Shown here piece by piece: positions 26,380-34,717 of a stretch of 64,000 bases of DNA (within the stretch, counting starts at the first letter, position 1; the number at the start of each line of letters is the position of its first letter). The DNA is taken from the NCBI GenBank assembly GCA_965243825.1, contig CBDEVT010000001.1, positions 2,108,001 through 2,172,000 on the forward strand. Direction: 5' to 3'. The notes beneath the pieces are model-generated. The model did no database searches. It was not told the DNA's origin and saw only the letters and a list, made by a program, of their open reading frames with translations. Source of the stretch: JAJCYX01 sp965243825. Lineage in GTDB: Bacteria; Chloroflexota; Dehalococcoidia; Lucifugimonadales; Lucifugimonadaceae. Position numbers and translations under genes: made by a program.

Positions 26380-27840
26380 CTAGGTGGCAGACCGGTCCAT
26401 GTAGATGGTCTTGGTCTGGGTGAAGAACTCGATCGCAGCTTTACCCTGTTCACGATTGCCGGTCGATGAGGACTTCATGCCACCGAACGGCACCTGCGGC
26501 TCTACACCGGCAGTCTCGCCGTTGATCTTCACAATTCCGGCTTCAATGCGGTTTGCGAAGTCCATTGCGGAGTTCAGGTTGCGAGTGAACACGCCTGCGC
26601 TGAGACCGTACTCGACTCCGTTTGCTATCTCGATCGCCTCTTCGTAGTCTCGAGCGGGAATCATTGAAAGGACCGGGCCAAAGATCTCTTCACACGCTAC
26701 GAATGCGTCTGGTGCAACCTTGGTGATGACAGTCGGCTCCACAAACGTGCCCTTGTCGAACCCGTTCCCGGAAGGCACACCGCCACCTGTAAGAACGTTT
26801 CCTCCGTCATTTACTCCCTTTTCAACCGCGGCTTTAATGTTTTCTCGAGAAGCCTCATCGATGACTGGAACGATGATTGAATCCTCTTCAAGGCCATCAC
26901 CAATCTTCAGCGCTTTCGTCTTGTCGACAACGAGGCTGGTGAACTCCTCCATGATGCCGCCAACAACGATGGCCCTGGAGGTAGCGGTGCACTTTTGACC
27001 CGAGTACTTCATGGCTCCAGCTACAGTGATCTCCGCAGCCTGCTCGAGGTCTGCGTCGGGCAGCACAATCACCGGGTTCTTGCCGCCCATCTCAAGCTGG
27101 TAACGATTGCCGTTTTTCGCCGACTCGACCGCGATTCCATATCCGACCTTCGTCGAACCTGTGAATGAGATAGCGTCAACACCAGGATTGGAAACAAGTT
27201 CGTTGCCAACTGCACCACCGGAGCCTGTCACCAGGTTGAACACGCCTTCTGGCAGGCCTACCTCGGCCCACATCTTCGCGATCAGAGTTGAGACGAGTGG
27301 CGCTGCCGAAGCAGGTTTCAGGACGATCGTGTTGCCGTAGACCAAGGCCGGTGCCATCTTCCAGATCGGGATGGCCAAGGGGAAGTTCCATGGCGTGATC
27401 AGGCTGACAACACCGAGCGGCACCTTGTTCGTGTAGAGAAGTATGTTGGGGTTGACTGACGGAACGACTGTGCCAACCGGGTTTGAACCATCGACACCGT
27501 AGTACTGAAGCAGGGCAATAGCACGGCCAACCTCACCACGCGATTCCAGGATTGCCTTGCCTGCTTCACGCGTGATCGCCTGTGCGAACTCCTCAGCATT
27601 TGATTCAAGATATGCCGCAGCCTTCATCAGATACTGCCCACGTGCCAGACCGGATGTCGATCCCCAAACGGCTTTGGCTGCATGGGCCGCTGCGATAGCC
27701 TGAGCGGCGTCGTCAGAATTCGATTTCTGGAACTCTCCAACCACGTCGTCGCGGTTGGCCGGACTGATGCTTGGTGAGGTCTCTCCGGTCTGGCCATCCA
27801 CCCAGTTGCCGTTGATGAAATTCTGGTACGCCGTAGCCAT
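26380..27840 (-). CDS. Aldehyde dehydrogenase family protein (2,5-dioxovalerate/semialdehyde dehydrogenase-like)
   Basis: This is an NAD(P)-dependent aldehyde dehydrogenase of normal length (486 residues). The oxyanion Asn lies in LITPWNFPLAIP, the general-base Glu in LEMGGKNPVIV, and the nucleophilic Cys in SGQKCTATSR. The EIFGPVLSMIPA and GLSAGVFTRN segments are also typical. The GQKCTATSR form is common in alpha-ketoglutarate semialdehyde dehydrogenases, which finish sugar-acid breakdown. That would fit the enolase-superfamily gene nearby, but this is inference. Confidence 0.9.
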   Translation of the reverse strand: MATAYQNFINGNWVDGQTGETSPSISPANRDDVVGEFQKSNSDDAAQAIAAAHAAKAVWGSTSGLARGQYLMKAAAYLESNAEEFAQAITREAGKAILESRGEVGRAIALLQYYGVDGSNPVGTVVPSVNPNILLYTNKVPLGVVSLITPWNFPLAIPIWKMAPALVYGNTIVLKPASAAPLVSTLIAKMWAEVGLPEGVFNLVTGSGGAVGNELVSNPGVDAISFTGSTKVGYGIAVESAKNGNRYQLEMGGKNPVIVLPDADLEQAAEITVAGAMKYSGQKCTATSRAIVVGGIMEEFTSLVVDKTKALKIGDGLEEDSIIVPVIDEASRENIKAAVEKGVNDGGNVLTGGGVPSGNGFDKGTFVEPTVITKVAPDAFVACEEIFGPVLSMIPARDYEEAIEIANGVEYGLSAGVFTRNLNSAMDFANRIEAGIVKINGETAGVEPQVPFGGMKSSSTGNREQGKAAIEFFTQTKTIYMDRSAT

Positions 27841-28058
27841 GTTGTCGCTCCCTTTTTGTCAGCGCTGGGTCTGCGTTGCCGGTTAGCCAGTTATCTTCGC
27901 GTCAAAGCCGCTGCTGATTCGAATGGCTCGTGACGCGATGCTGTAATCGAGTTGATCAATGCTGGCACCGGCAGCAGGTGGTGTCAACGAGGGAGCGACT
28001 GCCTGAGTTCCCGTCAGCAGAACCAGAGTAGACTGAACTTCAGAATGGAGGTGCAATA

Positions 28059-28490
28059 GTGGCCCATTCATTTCAAGTGACGTTCGACTGTAGGACTCCC
28101 GCTCTGGTGACAGAGTTCTGGGCGAAAGCCCTCAACTATCAGCTACAACCACCACCAGAAGGTTTCGATACGTGGGACGCATTTGCCGACGCGCAGGGGA
28201 TTCCTGAGGAAAAACGGGGCGACATAAGTGCCGTCGTTGATCCAAACGGTGAGGGTCCACGCCTGTTATTTTTGCGCGTGCCGGAAAGCAAGACTGTGAA
28301 GAACAGAGTTCACCTGGATATCAACGTGAGCAACGAAGGCTCGAACCGGCAGGATAAAAAGCAGGAAGTTCTGAACGAGGAAGCAAGGCTGGTTAAGGCA
28401 GGCGCCACTCGTCTCAACGAGATTGAGGGAGAGAGTGGTTACTGGATAGTGATGAGTGACCCTGAAGGAAACGAGTTCTGCATCCAGTGA
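28059..28490 (+). CDS. VOC-family (glyoxalase-like) protein
   Basis: This 143-residue protein has one glyoxalase/bleomycin-resistance (VOC) module pair. It begins with FQVTFDCRTPALVTEFWAKAL, has VHLDINV in the middle (metal-ligand-type His) and ends with MSDPEGNEFCIQ, the classic C-terminal VOC motif. VOC proteins include lyases, dioxygenases and resistance binders, so no reaction is assigned. GTG is the start, with GGAGG eight bases upstream. It converges on the response-regulator gene. Confidence 0.86.
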   Translation: MAHSFQVTFDCRTPALVTEFWAKALNYQLQPPPEGFDTWDAFADAQGIPEEKRGDISAVVDPNGEGPRLLFLRVPESKTVKNRVHLDINVSNEGSNRQDKKQEVLNEEARLVKAGATRLNEIEGESGYWIVMSDPEGNEFCIQ

Positions 28491-28523
28491 TTTCAGCACT
28501 GGGACTGGGTTAAGTCCGCGTCA

Positions 28524-29024
28524 TTAGCTGGCTAACGTATCGTTGCCCTCACCGGCTTCTTCTTCGGCGGCGAGGCGCTCAAGCTCGACAATGTTCGAAC
28601 CACTTTGCTTCTTTTCGGCCTCGGCCCTCCGTCTTGCAAGCGCAGCGCGTTGCTGTTCCAGTGCGGTGAGCGCCCACTGGACTCTGAGCTCAACCTCTCC
28701 ATTGCCCCACGGTTTGTTGATGTAGTCGAGTGCACCGAGATTCCTTGCGGTATCGAGATCGTCGGGGTGCCCCTTTGCCGTGATCATGATCACGGGGATA
28801 CCTTTGGTCCGCGGGTCTTGCTTCAGTTTTCCGAGCGCGGTAAAGCCATCAACCTTGGGCATGGACACATCAAGTAACACAAGGTCCGGCTGGTAGGAAT
28901 GGACCGCAGCAGTCACCTCGCTGCCGTCGGTAGCCTGAAACACTTCGTAACCGGCAGCCTTCAGAGACCGACTGAGTAGCAGTCGGATATCCGCGCTGTC
29001 GTCTACGACCAGGATCTTCGCCAT
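28524..29024 (-). CDS. Response regulator, receiver domain with coiled-coil tail
   Basis: The receiver domain covers residues 1-120: Asp8-Asp9 acidic pair, phosphoacceptor Asp52 (LLDVSMPKVDG), Thr82 and Lys104 (NKPWG). Instead of a DNA-binding domain there is a charged helical tail (about 120-166) rich in Ala, Glu, Arg and Lys. It may therefore act by protein contact. The ATG at 29024 is chosen because AGGAG lies eight bases upstream. It follows the histidine kinase gene by 54 bp on the same strand and is its obvious partner. Confidence 0.92.
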   Translation of the reverse strand: MAKILVVDDSADIRLLLSRSLKAAGYEVFQATDGSEVTAAVHSYQPDLVLLDVSMPKVDGFTALGKLKQDPRTKGIPVIMITAKGHPDDLDTARNLGALDYINKPWGNGEVELRVQWALTALEQQRAALARRRAEAEKKQSGSNIVELERLAAEEEAGEGNDTLAS

Positions 29025-29078
29025 CTCGATATCTCCTCGCACCGTCATAGATTTCTGATGCAACAGGTGCATCGGTTA

Positions 29079-31682
29079 CTAGTCAGCTCCCAGCTCAAGT
29101 TCACCCGGTAACCCGTCGGGCCAAAGACGTGACCCTGCAATCACTTGCCGGGATGCCTCTTCCTCCACTGCAGCCCTTGTCGTAATTCCGGGTAGCCAGA
29201 ACTCAATCTTGGTTCCCTCGCCAGGTTTGCTCTCGAGCCGAATCTCACCGCCGTGCAGCTCAGTAATCGACTTCGCTATCACCAGTCCAAGCCCCGTTCC
29301 CGCAACCTGCCGGGTTGTTTCGTTATCGACCCTGAAGAATGCAGTGAATAGCCGCTTCTGGTCTTCTTCACTCATCCCCACACCATGATCACTGACAGTG
29401 AAATGCAGACGATCATCGTCTATTGCACAGCCAAGCGTGATTTCGGTTTCCTCAGGCGAGTATTTCGAGGCGTTGCTGAGCAGATTCGTTACCACCTGTC
29501 CAATACGTGACCTGTCGGCCTCAATCCATATCTCATCATCAGGCATATCTACGCGCATCGTCTGTGTCTTAGCGCGCAGTAGGGATTGGAAGCTGGCTTC
29601 AAGATCGCTTATCAACTCGTTGATCTTGAATGGGGCGGGATTGATCTTGAACGTGCCTGCATCAAGTCGAGAGATATCCAGAATGTCGTTGATCAGAACG
29701 TCCAGTTGGTTCGCATTTCTCCGAATGATACTTAGCGTTTCTTGCATCTCTTCCTGGTCATTCGCAGCTTCTGGTGACGCTAGAAGGTCTACGAACCCAG
29801 CGATGATGGTCAACGGCGTTTTCAGTTCGTGAGAAACTGTAGAAAGGAACTGTTTCCTGGCGTTGTTCGCCTCGAAAAGTTCCTGATGCTGGCGGTCAAG
29901 AGTTTTTCTTAGTTCCCGTTCCGCGGCGAGCATGAGAGCGTTCTGGATCGCTGGTGTTACCTGAATAGCGACGCGTTCGATGAACTCAGCCGCCTGGCTG
30001 TCGTATACGCCCTCCTGCTTACTGGCGATGTTTAGAGTGCCGAAGAAATGCGGGTCGGTACCGAGTTGTGCCGTGAGTCGGCTCTTAAGTTCGCCGAGAT
30101 TACCAAGCGTTTGAATATGTTCTGAAAGTAGAGACCAATCCCGTCCATCTACGATCTCGCCTTCTCTGGTGGAGGATGGAGCCGGCACAGTGTCACCTTG
30201 GCTGAATCCTTCGACTTCGATTCCTCGAACGAACTCAATCTTTCGCTGCCTATCGCTTTGAGAAATTGATGTGATGGAAAACCGATCGAACGGCAGCACT
30301 TTGTCGAGTTCATCTGCAACGTGGGTGTAGATCGCCTGTAGCTTCAACTCCCTGTTAGCTGCCAGACCGATTGCCGCTATAGCCCGCCGTTCATCTACCT
30401 GTCTCTTAAGTGATGCTGCCAGTTTGGCATTCTGAATTGCCGGAGCAATCTGCAGGGATACGTTCAGTAACAGTGCAGATTCTTCTGCTCCGAATGACTC
30501 AATGTTCTCGGAGCTGAGGGCCAGGAACCCGATGAACTCTTCCTGAGCGACAAGTGGTGCTTGCAGCCACGCTCTCTGATTATTGCCTGTTAAGTCTGCC
30601 TTGACCTCGAATCCGATGGGACCAATTGCCGTTCCAGCCAGGACTTCTCGATTCTTCGCTGCGTTACGGTCGAACGTCACCCGATCGCCGGTGTGCCATC
30701 CTGCAAGTCCATTTTTTGACCAGTAGTCCACCTGCCCATAAGGGGAATCCCCGTCTGCATCATCGGTGAAAATCACCCCCATATGGTCGTAGTTGATGAG
30801 CTTTGAGAGTGATCTATCGACCGACTGGACGATCGCTTTAGGACTTCTAGCAGACGTTGCGGCACGTCCAATCTCGGCTAACGCTGTGCGTTCATTCACC
30901 CGTCTTTCTGATGCCTGGAACAGAATTGCGTTCGCAATGCCCGGTGAAATCTGCGCTACCGCCTGCCTCAAAAGATCCAGATCCCGTGCGTCGTACTTGC
31001 CTTCACCTCGTCGCCGTACGGTCAGCGTGCCATTGCATGCCGGGATGGCAGCCGTAAGTCGGGAGCCGTACTGCGAAGCGTGTTCTGGCCAGAGTCCATC
31101 CGGTTCTTCCGGGTTCTCCGGCAAGACCGTTCCTGCCTCGATGCCTTCTTCGGTATCGCTGAGTACAAACTCGACCCGCATCCGACCTGTCGGTAGCGCT
31201 GCAGTGATCGTGAGCCTGTCGAATCCGATGATCGACCGCAGATCTTGAGAAATTCGCTGATAGAGTCGTCCGAGATCAAGATCCCAGCTTGCCGCGATAC
31301 CGATAGCAGCAATTGTTCTCCGCACGGCTTCAGCCCTGTTAGCCTCAGCAAGCCGAATTCGAGCTGCTCGCATCTCGAAATAACTGAGAGAGGCGAGTCC
31401 GGTTGCCGCAATAACTGCGGAGAAGCCGATTTCTATAGGCGCCCAACCCAGGAATGCCTTACCTCCGGAGCCGAGAGGCTGGAAATCGACAAACGCCGTG
31501 AATATGACAACTCCGAGAGCCGGAACCAGAACCAGGCCAAGACGAATGAACCCACTAGCACGGGCTGATTCATCGGAATATGCAGGATAGAGAAGGTTCA
31601 GGACTTTTTTGAACCACAGAGTGACCCCGGTCGCCTCTCCAGCCGACTCAGAATTGGGTTTTGACACGTTAGAAGCTGACAA
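29079..31682 (-). CDS. Membrane sensor histidine kinase with three GAF-like domains
   Basis: The 867-residue protein has two membrane helices near the N-terminus (about 46-68 and 80-105), then three GAF-like modules starting near residues 130, 275 and 440. Each is introduced by a similar repeated helix (RRTIAAIGIAAS, RTALAEIGRAAT, RRAIAAIGLAAN). A HisKA domain follows with the phosphorylated His618 in STVSHELKTPL, then a HATPase domain with the N box NLLSNASKY, G1 box DHGVGM and G2 box GTGLGL. The output partner is the receiver protein immediately downstream. The signal is unknown; the GAF domains could bind a small molecule or light-sensing cofactor, and no Cys for a bilin is obvious. Confidence 0.93.
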   Translation of the reverse strand: MSASNVSKPNSESAGEATGVTLWFKKVLNLLYPAYSDESARASGFIRLGLVLVPALGVVIFTAFVDFQPLGSGGKAFLGWAPIEIGFSAVIAATGLASLSYFEMRAARIRLAEANRAEAVRRTIAAIGIAASWDLDLGRLYQRISQDLRSIIGFDRLTITAALPTGRMRVEFVLSDTEEGIEAGTVLPENPEEPDGLWPEHASQYGSRLTAAIPACNGTLTVRRRGEGKYDARDLDLLRQAVAQISPGIANAILFQASERRVNERTALAEIGRAATSARSPKAIVQSVDRSLSKLINYDHMGVIFTDDADGDSPYGQVDYWSKNGLAGWHTGDRVTFDRNAAKNREVLAGTAIGPIGFEVKADLTGNNQRAWLQAPLVAQEEFIGFLALSSENIESFGAEESALLLNVSLQIAPAIQNAKLAASLKRQVDERRAIAAIGLAANRELKLQAIYTHVADELDKVLPFDRFSITSISQSDRQRKIEFVRGIEVEGFSQGDTVPAPSSTREGEIVDGRDWSLLSEHIQTLGNLGELKSRLTAQLGTDPHFFGTLNIASKQEGVYDSQAAEFIERVAIQVTPAIQNALMLAAERELRKTLDRQHQELFEANNARKQFLSTVSHELKTPLTIIAGFVDLLASPEAANDQEEMQETLSIIRRNANQLDVLINDILDISRLDAGTFKINPAPFKINELISDLEASFQSLLRAKTQTMRVDMPDDEIWIEADRSRIGQVVTNLLSNASKYSPEETEITLGCAIDDDRLHFTVSDHGVGMSEEDQKRLFTAFFRVDNETTRQVAGTGLGLVIAKSITELHGGEIRLESKPGEGTKIEFWLPGITTRAAVEEEASRQVIAGSRLWPDGLPGELELGAD

Positions 31683-31895
31683 CAGATGGATTCCGTGAGA
31701 CCGGTTTCAAGTTGCGGTCCTAATTTCCAGTATCGATTGCCTGCTGGCTCTTATGACTGTCAGCAACGCGAACCCTGGTAGGGAATTCGTCCTATTCAGT
31801 CCATTTCACTATGCCTACTCGGCACGTCTCATCGAACGACTGGCAGTTACACTTGGCACCCTGAACACCACTCCATGAGAGGAGCGAGAAACTCA

Positions 31896-32819
31896 ATGTC
31901 TGTGAACGCGCTTCCGATGAGAACGCTCGGGTTGGACGGCCCGGAGGTGCCCGTTATCTGCTTCGGTGCGTGGCCATTGGGGGGCGGTATGGGCGAAGTC
32001 GAGGTGGAGACTGGAATTCGCGCCGTTCACGCGGGCATTGATGCGGGCGTGACGTTCATAGACACCGCCGAGATGTACAGAACCAGCGAATCGACTCTTG
32101 GTAAAGCGTTGCGAGGAAAGCGTGATCAGATATTCCTCGCTTCCAAACTTTCAGGAGATCATTCGAAAGAGCACATTCGAACGGCAATCGAAAACAGTCT
32201 CACGCAGCTATCGACTGATCATCTCGATCTTTACCAGATACATAGCCCGAAACCACAATGGCCGATCGAAGACACGATGGGAGAACTGGTCAAACTGCAA
32301 GAAGAGGGCAAAGTACGCCACCTTGGCGTTTCCAATTTCAAGGCTGCCAACACCGAAGAAGCCATGAAGTTCGGGCGTATCCAGTCATCTCAACCTCACT
32401 ACTCGATGCTGTTTAGAACGGCTGAGTCTGATCCACTCCCTTTCTGCAGGAACAACGGGATCGGAGTGATGGTCTATTCGCCGATTGGGCGAGGCTTATT
32501 GACAGGTAAATACACAGCCACTCACCGGTTCGACGACGATGACACCAGAAGCCAGCATCCTTCTCTCACACCGGAAGTGAGAACGGCAGGCGCGAAGATC
32601 TGCGAACGCTTGACTCCTTTCGCGAAAGACAACGGTCGCACGATGGCTCAGCTTGCAATCGCATGGACGCTTGCCAATCCTGCCGTGACGTCTGCCATAT
32701 GCGGTGCAAAAACACCTGAACAGGCCATCGAAAATGCAGAGGCCGGGCGGTGGCAGCTATCCGAATCTGAGTTGGCCGAGATACAAACTCAGATTGAAGG
32801 ACTGTCTCCAGGTGTCTAG
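31896..32819 (+). CDS. Aldo/keto reductase
   Basis: This is an NADPH-dependent oxidoreductase of about 307 residues with the TIM-barrel tetrad: Asp in FIDTAEMY, Tyr in the same segment, Lys in FLASKLSGD and His in LYQIHSPKP. The cofactor-binding C-terminal part includes AICGAKTPEQ and the preceding AIAWTLANPAV. I use the ATG at 31896 because GGAG lies 11 bases upstream; an in-frame ATG at 31875 has none. Its 3' end overlaps the rlmB start by eight bases. The substrate is not identifiable. Confidence 0.9.
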   Translation: MSVNALPMRTLGLDGPEVPVICFGAWPLGGGMGEVEVETGIRAVHAGIDAGVTFIDTAEMYRTSESTLGKALRGKRDQIFLASKLSGDHSKEHIRTAIENSLTQLSTDHLDLYQIHSPKPQWPIEDTMGELVKLQEEGKVRHLGVSNFKAANTEEAMKFGRIQSSQPHYSMLFRTAESDPLPFCRNNGIGVMVYSPIGRGLLTGKYTATHRFDDDDTRSQHPSLTPEVRTAGAKICERLTPFAKDNGRTMAQLAIAWTLANPAVTSAICGAKTPEQAIENAEAGRWQLSESELAEIQTQIEGLSPGV

Positions 32820-33579
32820 GGCAAGGGCCAGAAAATTACACGCCCAGACGGTTGAAGGGCGGCGAGCTGTACTTGAGGCGCTGAGAGCGGAGCGCGAGAT
32901 CACCAGGATCATGATGGCTGAAGGTGTTGAATTCGGACCACAGCTCAGCGAGGTAGTGGTTCTCGCCGATCAACAGGGAATCGCCGTGGATGCTGTGTCT
33001 AGGAAGGAGCTTGACCGGCTTTCTCACACAGCTAAGCACCAGGGCGTGATCGCAATTGTGGCTGACCCGCGCTATGCAAGTGTGGAAGACATGATCCATC
33101 TTGCCGACGAAAGGTCAGAAGCGCCATTGATCGTCGTTCTTGATGGCGTGCAGGACCCACATAACCTTGGAGCAGTTGCAAGGACCGCAAACGCCGCAGG
33201 TGCACATGGCGTCGTGATCCCTGAACGCAGATCAGCCAGTATCTCTCCTGGCGCAATACGGGCATCGGCTGGCGCGCTTGAGCATGTCCTGGTTGCAAGA
33301 GAGCCGAGCCTTGGCCGAACTGCTAAGTACCTGAAGCAGCTTGGTCTAAAACTGTTCGGTCTTGACGCACGTGGCGAGGTTTCACACACGTCAATTGAGC
33401 TCACCGAACCGGTTGCAATCGTTGTGGGTTCTGAAGACCAGGGAATGTCACCACAGGTTCGAGGTGAGTGTGACGCACTGATCTCGATACCTATGTTCGG
33501 CAGGATCTCGTCCCTGAACGCCTCTGTGAGCGCTGCCGTAGTGCTCTACGAAGCGGTGCGTCAGCGACAATCCAACTAG
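32812..33579 (+). CDS. rlmB: 23S rRNA (guanosine-2'-O-)-methyltransferase RlmB, TrmH/SpoU family
   Basis: This SPOUT-class methyltransferase uses S-adenosylmethionine to modify 23S rRNA, probably G2251. The N-terminal substrate-binding domain (about 1-80) has VEGRRAVLEALRAE. The catalytic domain carries the three family motifs: DPHNLGAVARTANAAGAHGV, IVVGSEDQGMS and ISIPMFGRISSLNASVSAAV, the last forming the trefoil-knot SAM site. The GTG at 32812 (255 residues) is preferred because the family signature begins soon after it; the frame is open further upstream inside the previous gene. It overlaps the aldo/keto reductase gene by eight bases. Confidence 0.92.
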   Translation: MSRARARKLHAQTVEGRRAVLEALRAEREITRIMMAEGVEFGPQLSEVVVLADQQGIAVDAVSRKELDRLSHTAKHQGVIAIVADPRYASVEDMIHLADERSEAPLIVVLDGVQDPHNLGAVARTANAAGAHGVVIPERRSASISPGAIRASAGALEHVLVAREPSLGRTAKYLKQLGLKLFGLDARGEVSHTSIELTEPVAIVVGSEDQGMSPQVRGECDALISIPMFGRISSLNASVSAAVVLYEAVRQRQSN

Positions 33580-33581
33580 CC

Positions 33582-34577
33582 CTAGTCTCGCGAGAGTTCG
33601 GCTACCCGGTTCAACACCGGCTCGCCTTTGTTCAACCTGTCGATGTTCTCAGCTACCACTTTGGCGCGGCGGGTTCGAGTGCCTTCTGTCGCGCCTGAGT
33701 GGTGCGGCGTCATGATCAGGTTTTCCAACTCCCAGAACGGCTTGCCTGACGGCCTTGGAGCGTCGTCGCTCGTCACGGGGTACTCATACCAGGTGTCGAT
33801 GGCGGCGCCAGCGATGCGGTGCTCTTTGAGCGCTGTGTACAGAGCATCTTCATCGATGATGTGACCGCGAGCAGGATTAATGATGTAGGCAGTCGACTTC
33901 ATCATGGAGATTTCAGCCGAGCCGATCAGTCCGGTAGTTTTCGAGTTAAGCGGGGTGGAGACAAGTACAAAATCTGACTCCGACATGACGCGGTTGAGAC
34001 CTTCCTGGCCGGCTTCATAATCGACGCCTAACGCCACTGCCTCTTCCTGTTGATCAGGTCGACGTCCTGCAGCGATGACCTTCATATCGAATGCCAGCGC
34101 CAGTTTTGCCACCCGTTTTCCGATCGCACCGAGACCCACGATCCCGAATGTTCGGCCCATGAGTTCCCGGTAGGATCCATGCCGTGATGGCCACATCTGC
34201 CATGAACCATCACGAAATGTCCGGTCAGACTTGATCAGCTCGTGATCCAGAGCCACTGCGCACGCCATCACCCACTCGGCAATCGGCGCTTCGTGGGCGT
34301 AAGCATTGGTCACCACGCATCCCTCTGGTACGGCCGCTGGATCGATACGGTCCACCCCGGCAGCTGCAACACATATCGCTTTGAGAGAATCGGCAGCAGC
34401 ACCCATCTCTGCAGTCAGGTCGGTTCCAACTAGAACGTCGACACCCCGCAACTGTTCCGGGGCCGGCTTGTTGTCTTCAAAATCTGCAACAACCCATTCG
34501 ACCTCGGTCTTGACCGGAAACCACTGATCTGGCTCGTAGCCTTTAGCAGGTGTGTTTATGAGTACCTTCAGCGCCAA
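33582..34577 (-). CDS. D-2-hydroxyacid dehydrogenase (NAD-dependent)
   Basis: This 331-residue protein is a reductase or dehydrogenase of the D-isomer 2-hydroxyacid family. The Rossmann motif is GIVGLGAIG, the catalytic Arg lies in NPARGHIID and the His in MTPHHSG, with an intervening Asp/Glu segment AIDTWYEYP. The family covers glyoxylate, hydroxypyruvate and phosphoglycerate reductases; there is no ACT domain, so a dedicated SerA is less likely. The start is a TTG with GGAG seven bases upstream. It converges on rlmB with two bases between stops. Confidence 0.9.
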   Translation of the reverse strand: MALKVLINTPAKGYEPDQWFPVKTEVEWVVADFEDNKPAPEQLRGVDVLVGTDLTAEMGAAADSLKAICVAAAGVDRIDPAAVPEGCVVTNAYAHEAPIAEWVMACAVALDHELIKSDRTFRDGSWQMWPSRHGSYRELMGRTFGIVGLGAIGKRVAKLALAFDMKVIAAGRRPDQQEEAVALGVDYEAGQEGLNRVMSESDFVLVSTPLNSKTTGLIGSAEISMMKSTAYIINPARGHIIDEDALYTALKEHRIAGAAIDTWYEYPVTSDDAPRPSGKPFWELENLIMTPHHSGATEGTRTRRAKVVAENIDRLNKGEPVLNRVAELSRD

Positions 34578-34645
34578 CTCTTAACTCCTGACCAACCGTT
34601 GGATAAATCTCTGTAATCGAAGGCGAATCGCCCAGCATAGCTCGA

Positions 34646-34670
34646 TGCGCAACTATAATCGCTGCGCAAC
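34646..34670. repeat. Direct repeat TGCGCAAC flanking a TATAAT
   Basis: Two identical TGCGCAAC copies (34646-34653, 34663-34670) are 17 bp apart and enclose TATAAT at 34654-34659. The block lies in the intergenic region between the divergent hydroxyacid dehydrogenase and MFS genes, 48-72 bp upstream of the MFS start. No -35 box fits the TATAAT on either strand, so I record it as a possible regulator site only. Confidence 0.4.
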
Positions 34671-34717
34671 CATCTAACGAATCACCAGTTTCATCTATAG
34701 AGAACGAAAGCCACGAA

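Noticed and set aside
27883..28071. A 62-codon minus-strand frame between the aldehyde dehydrogenase and VOC genes
   Set aside because: No ribosome site or motif, and it overlaps the VOC start, which has a good ribosome site and domain.
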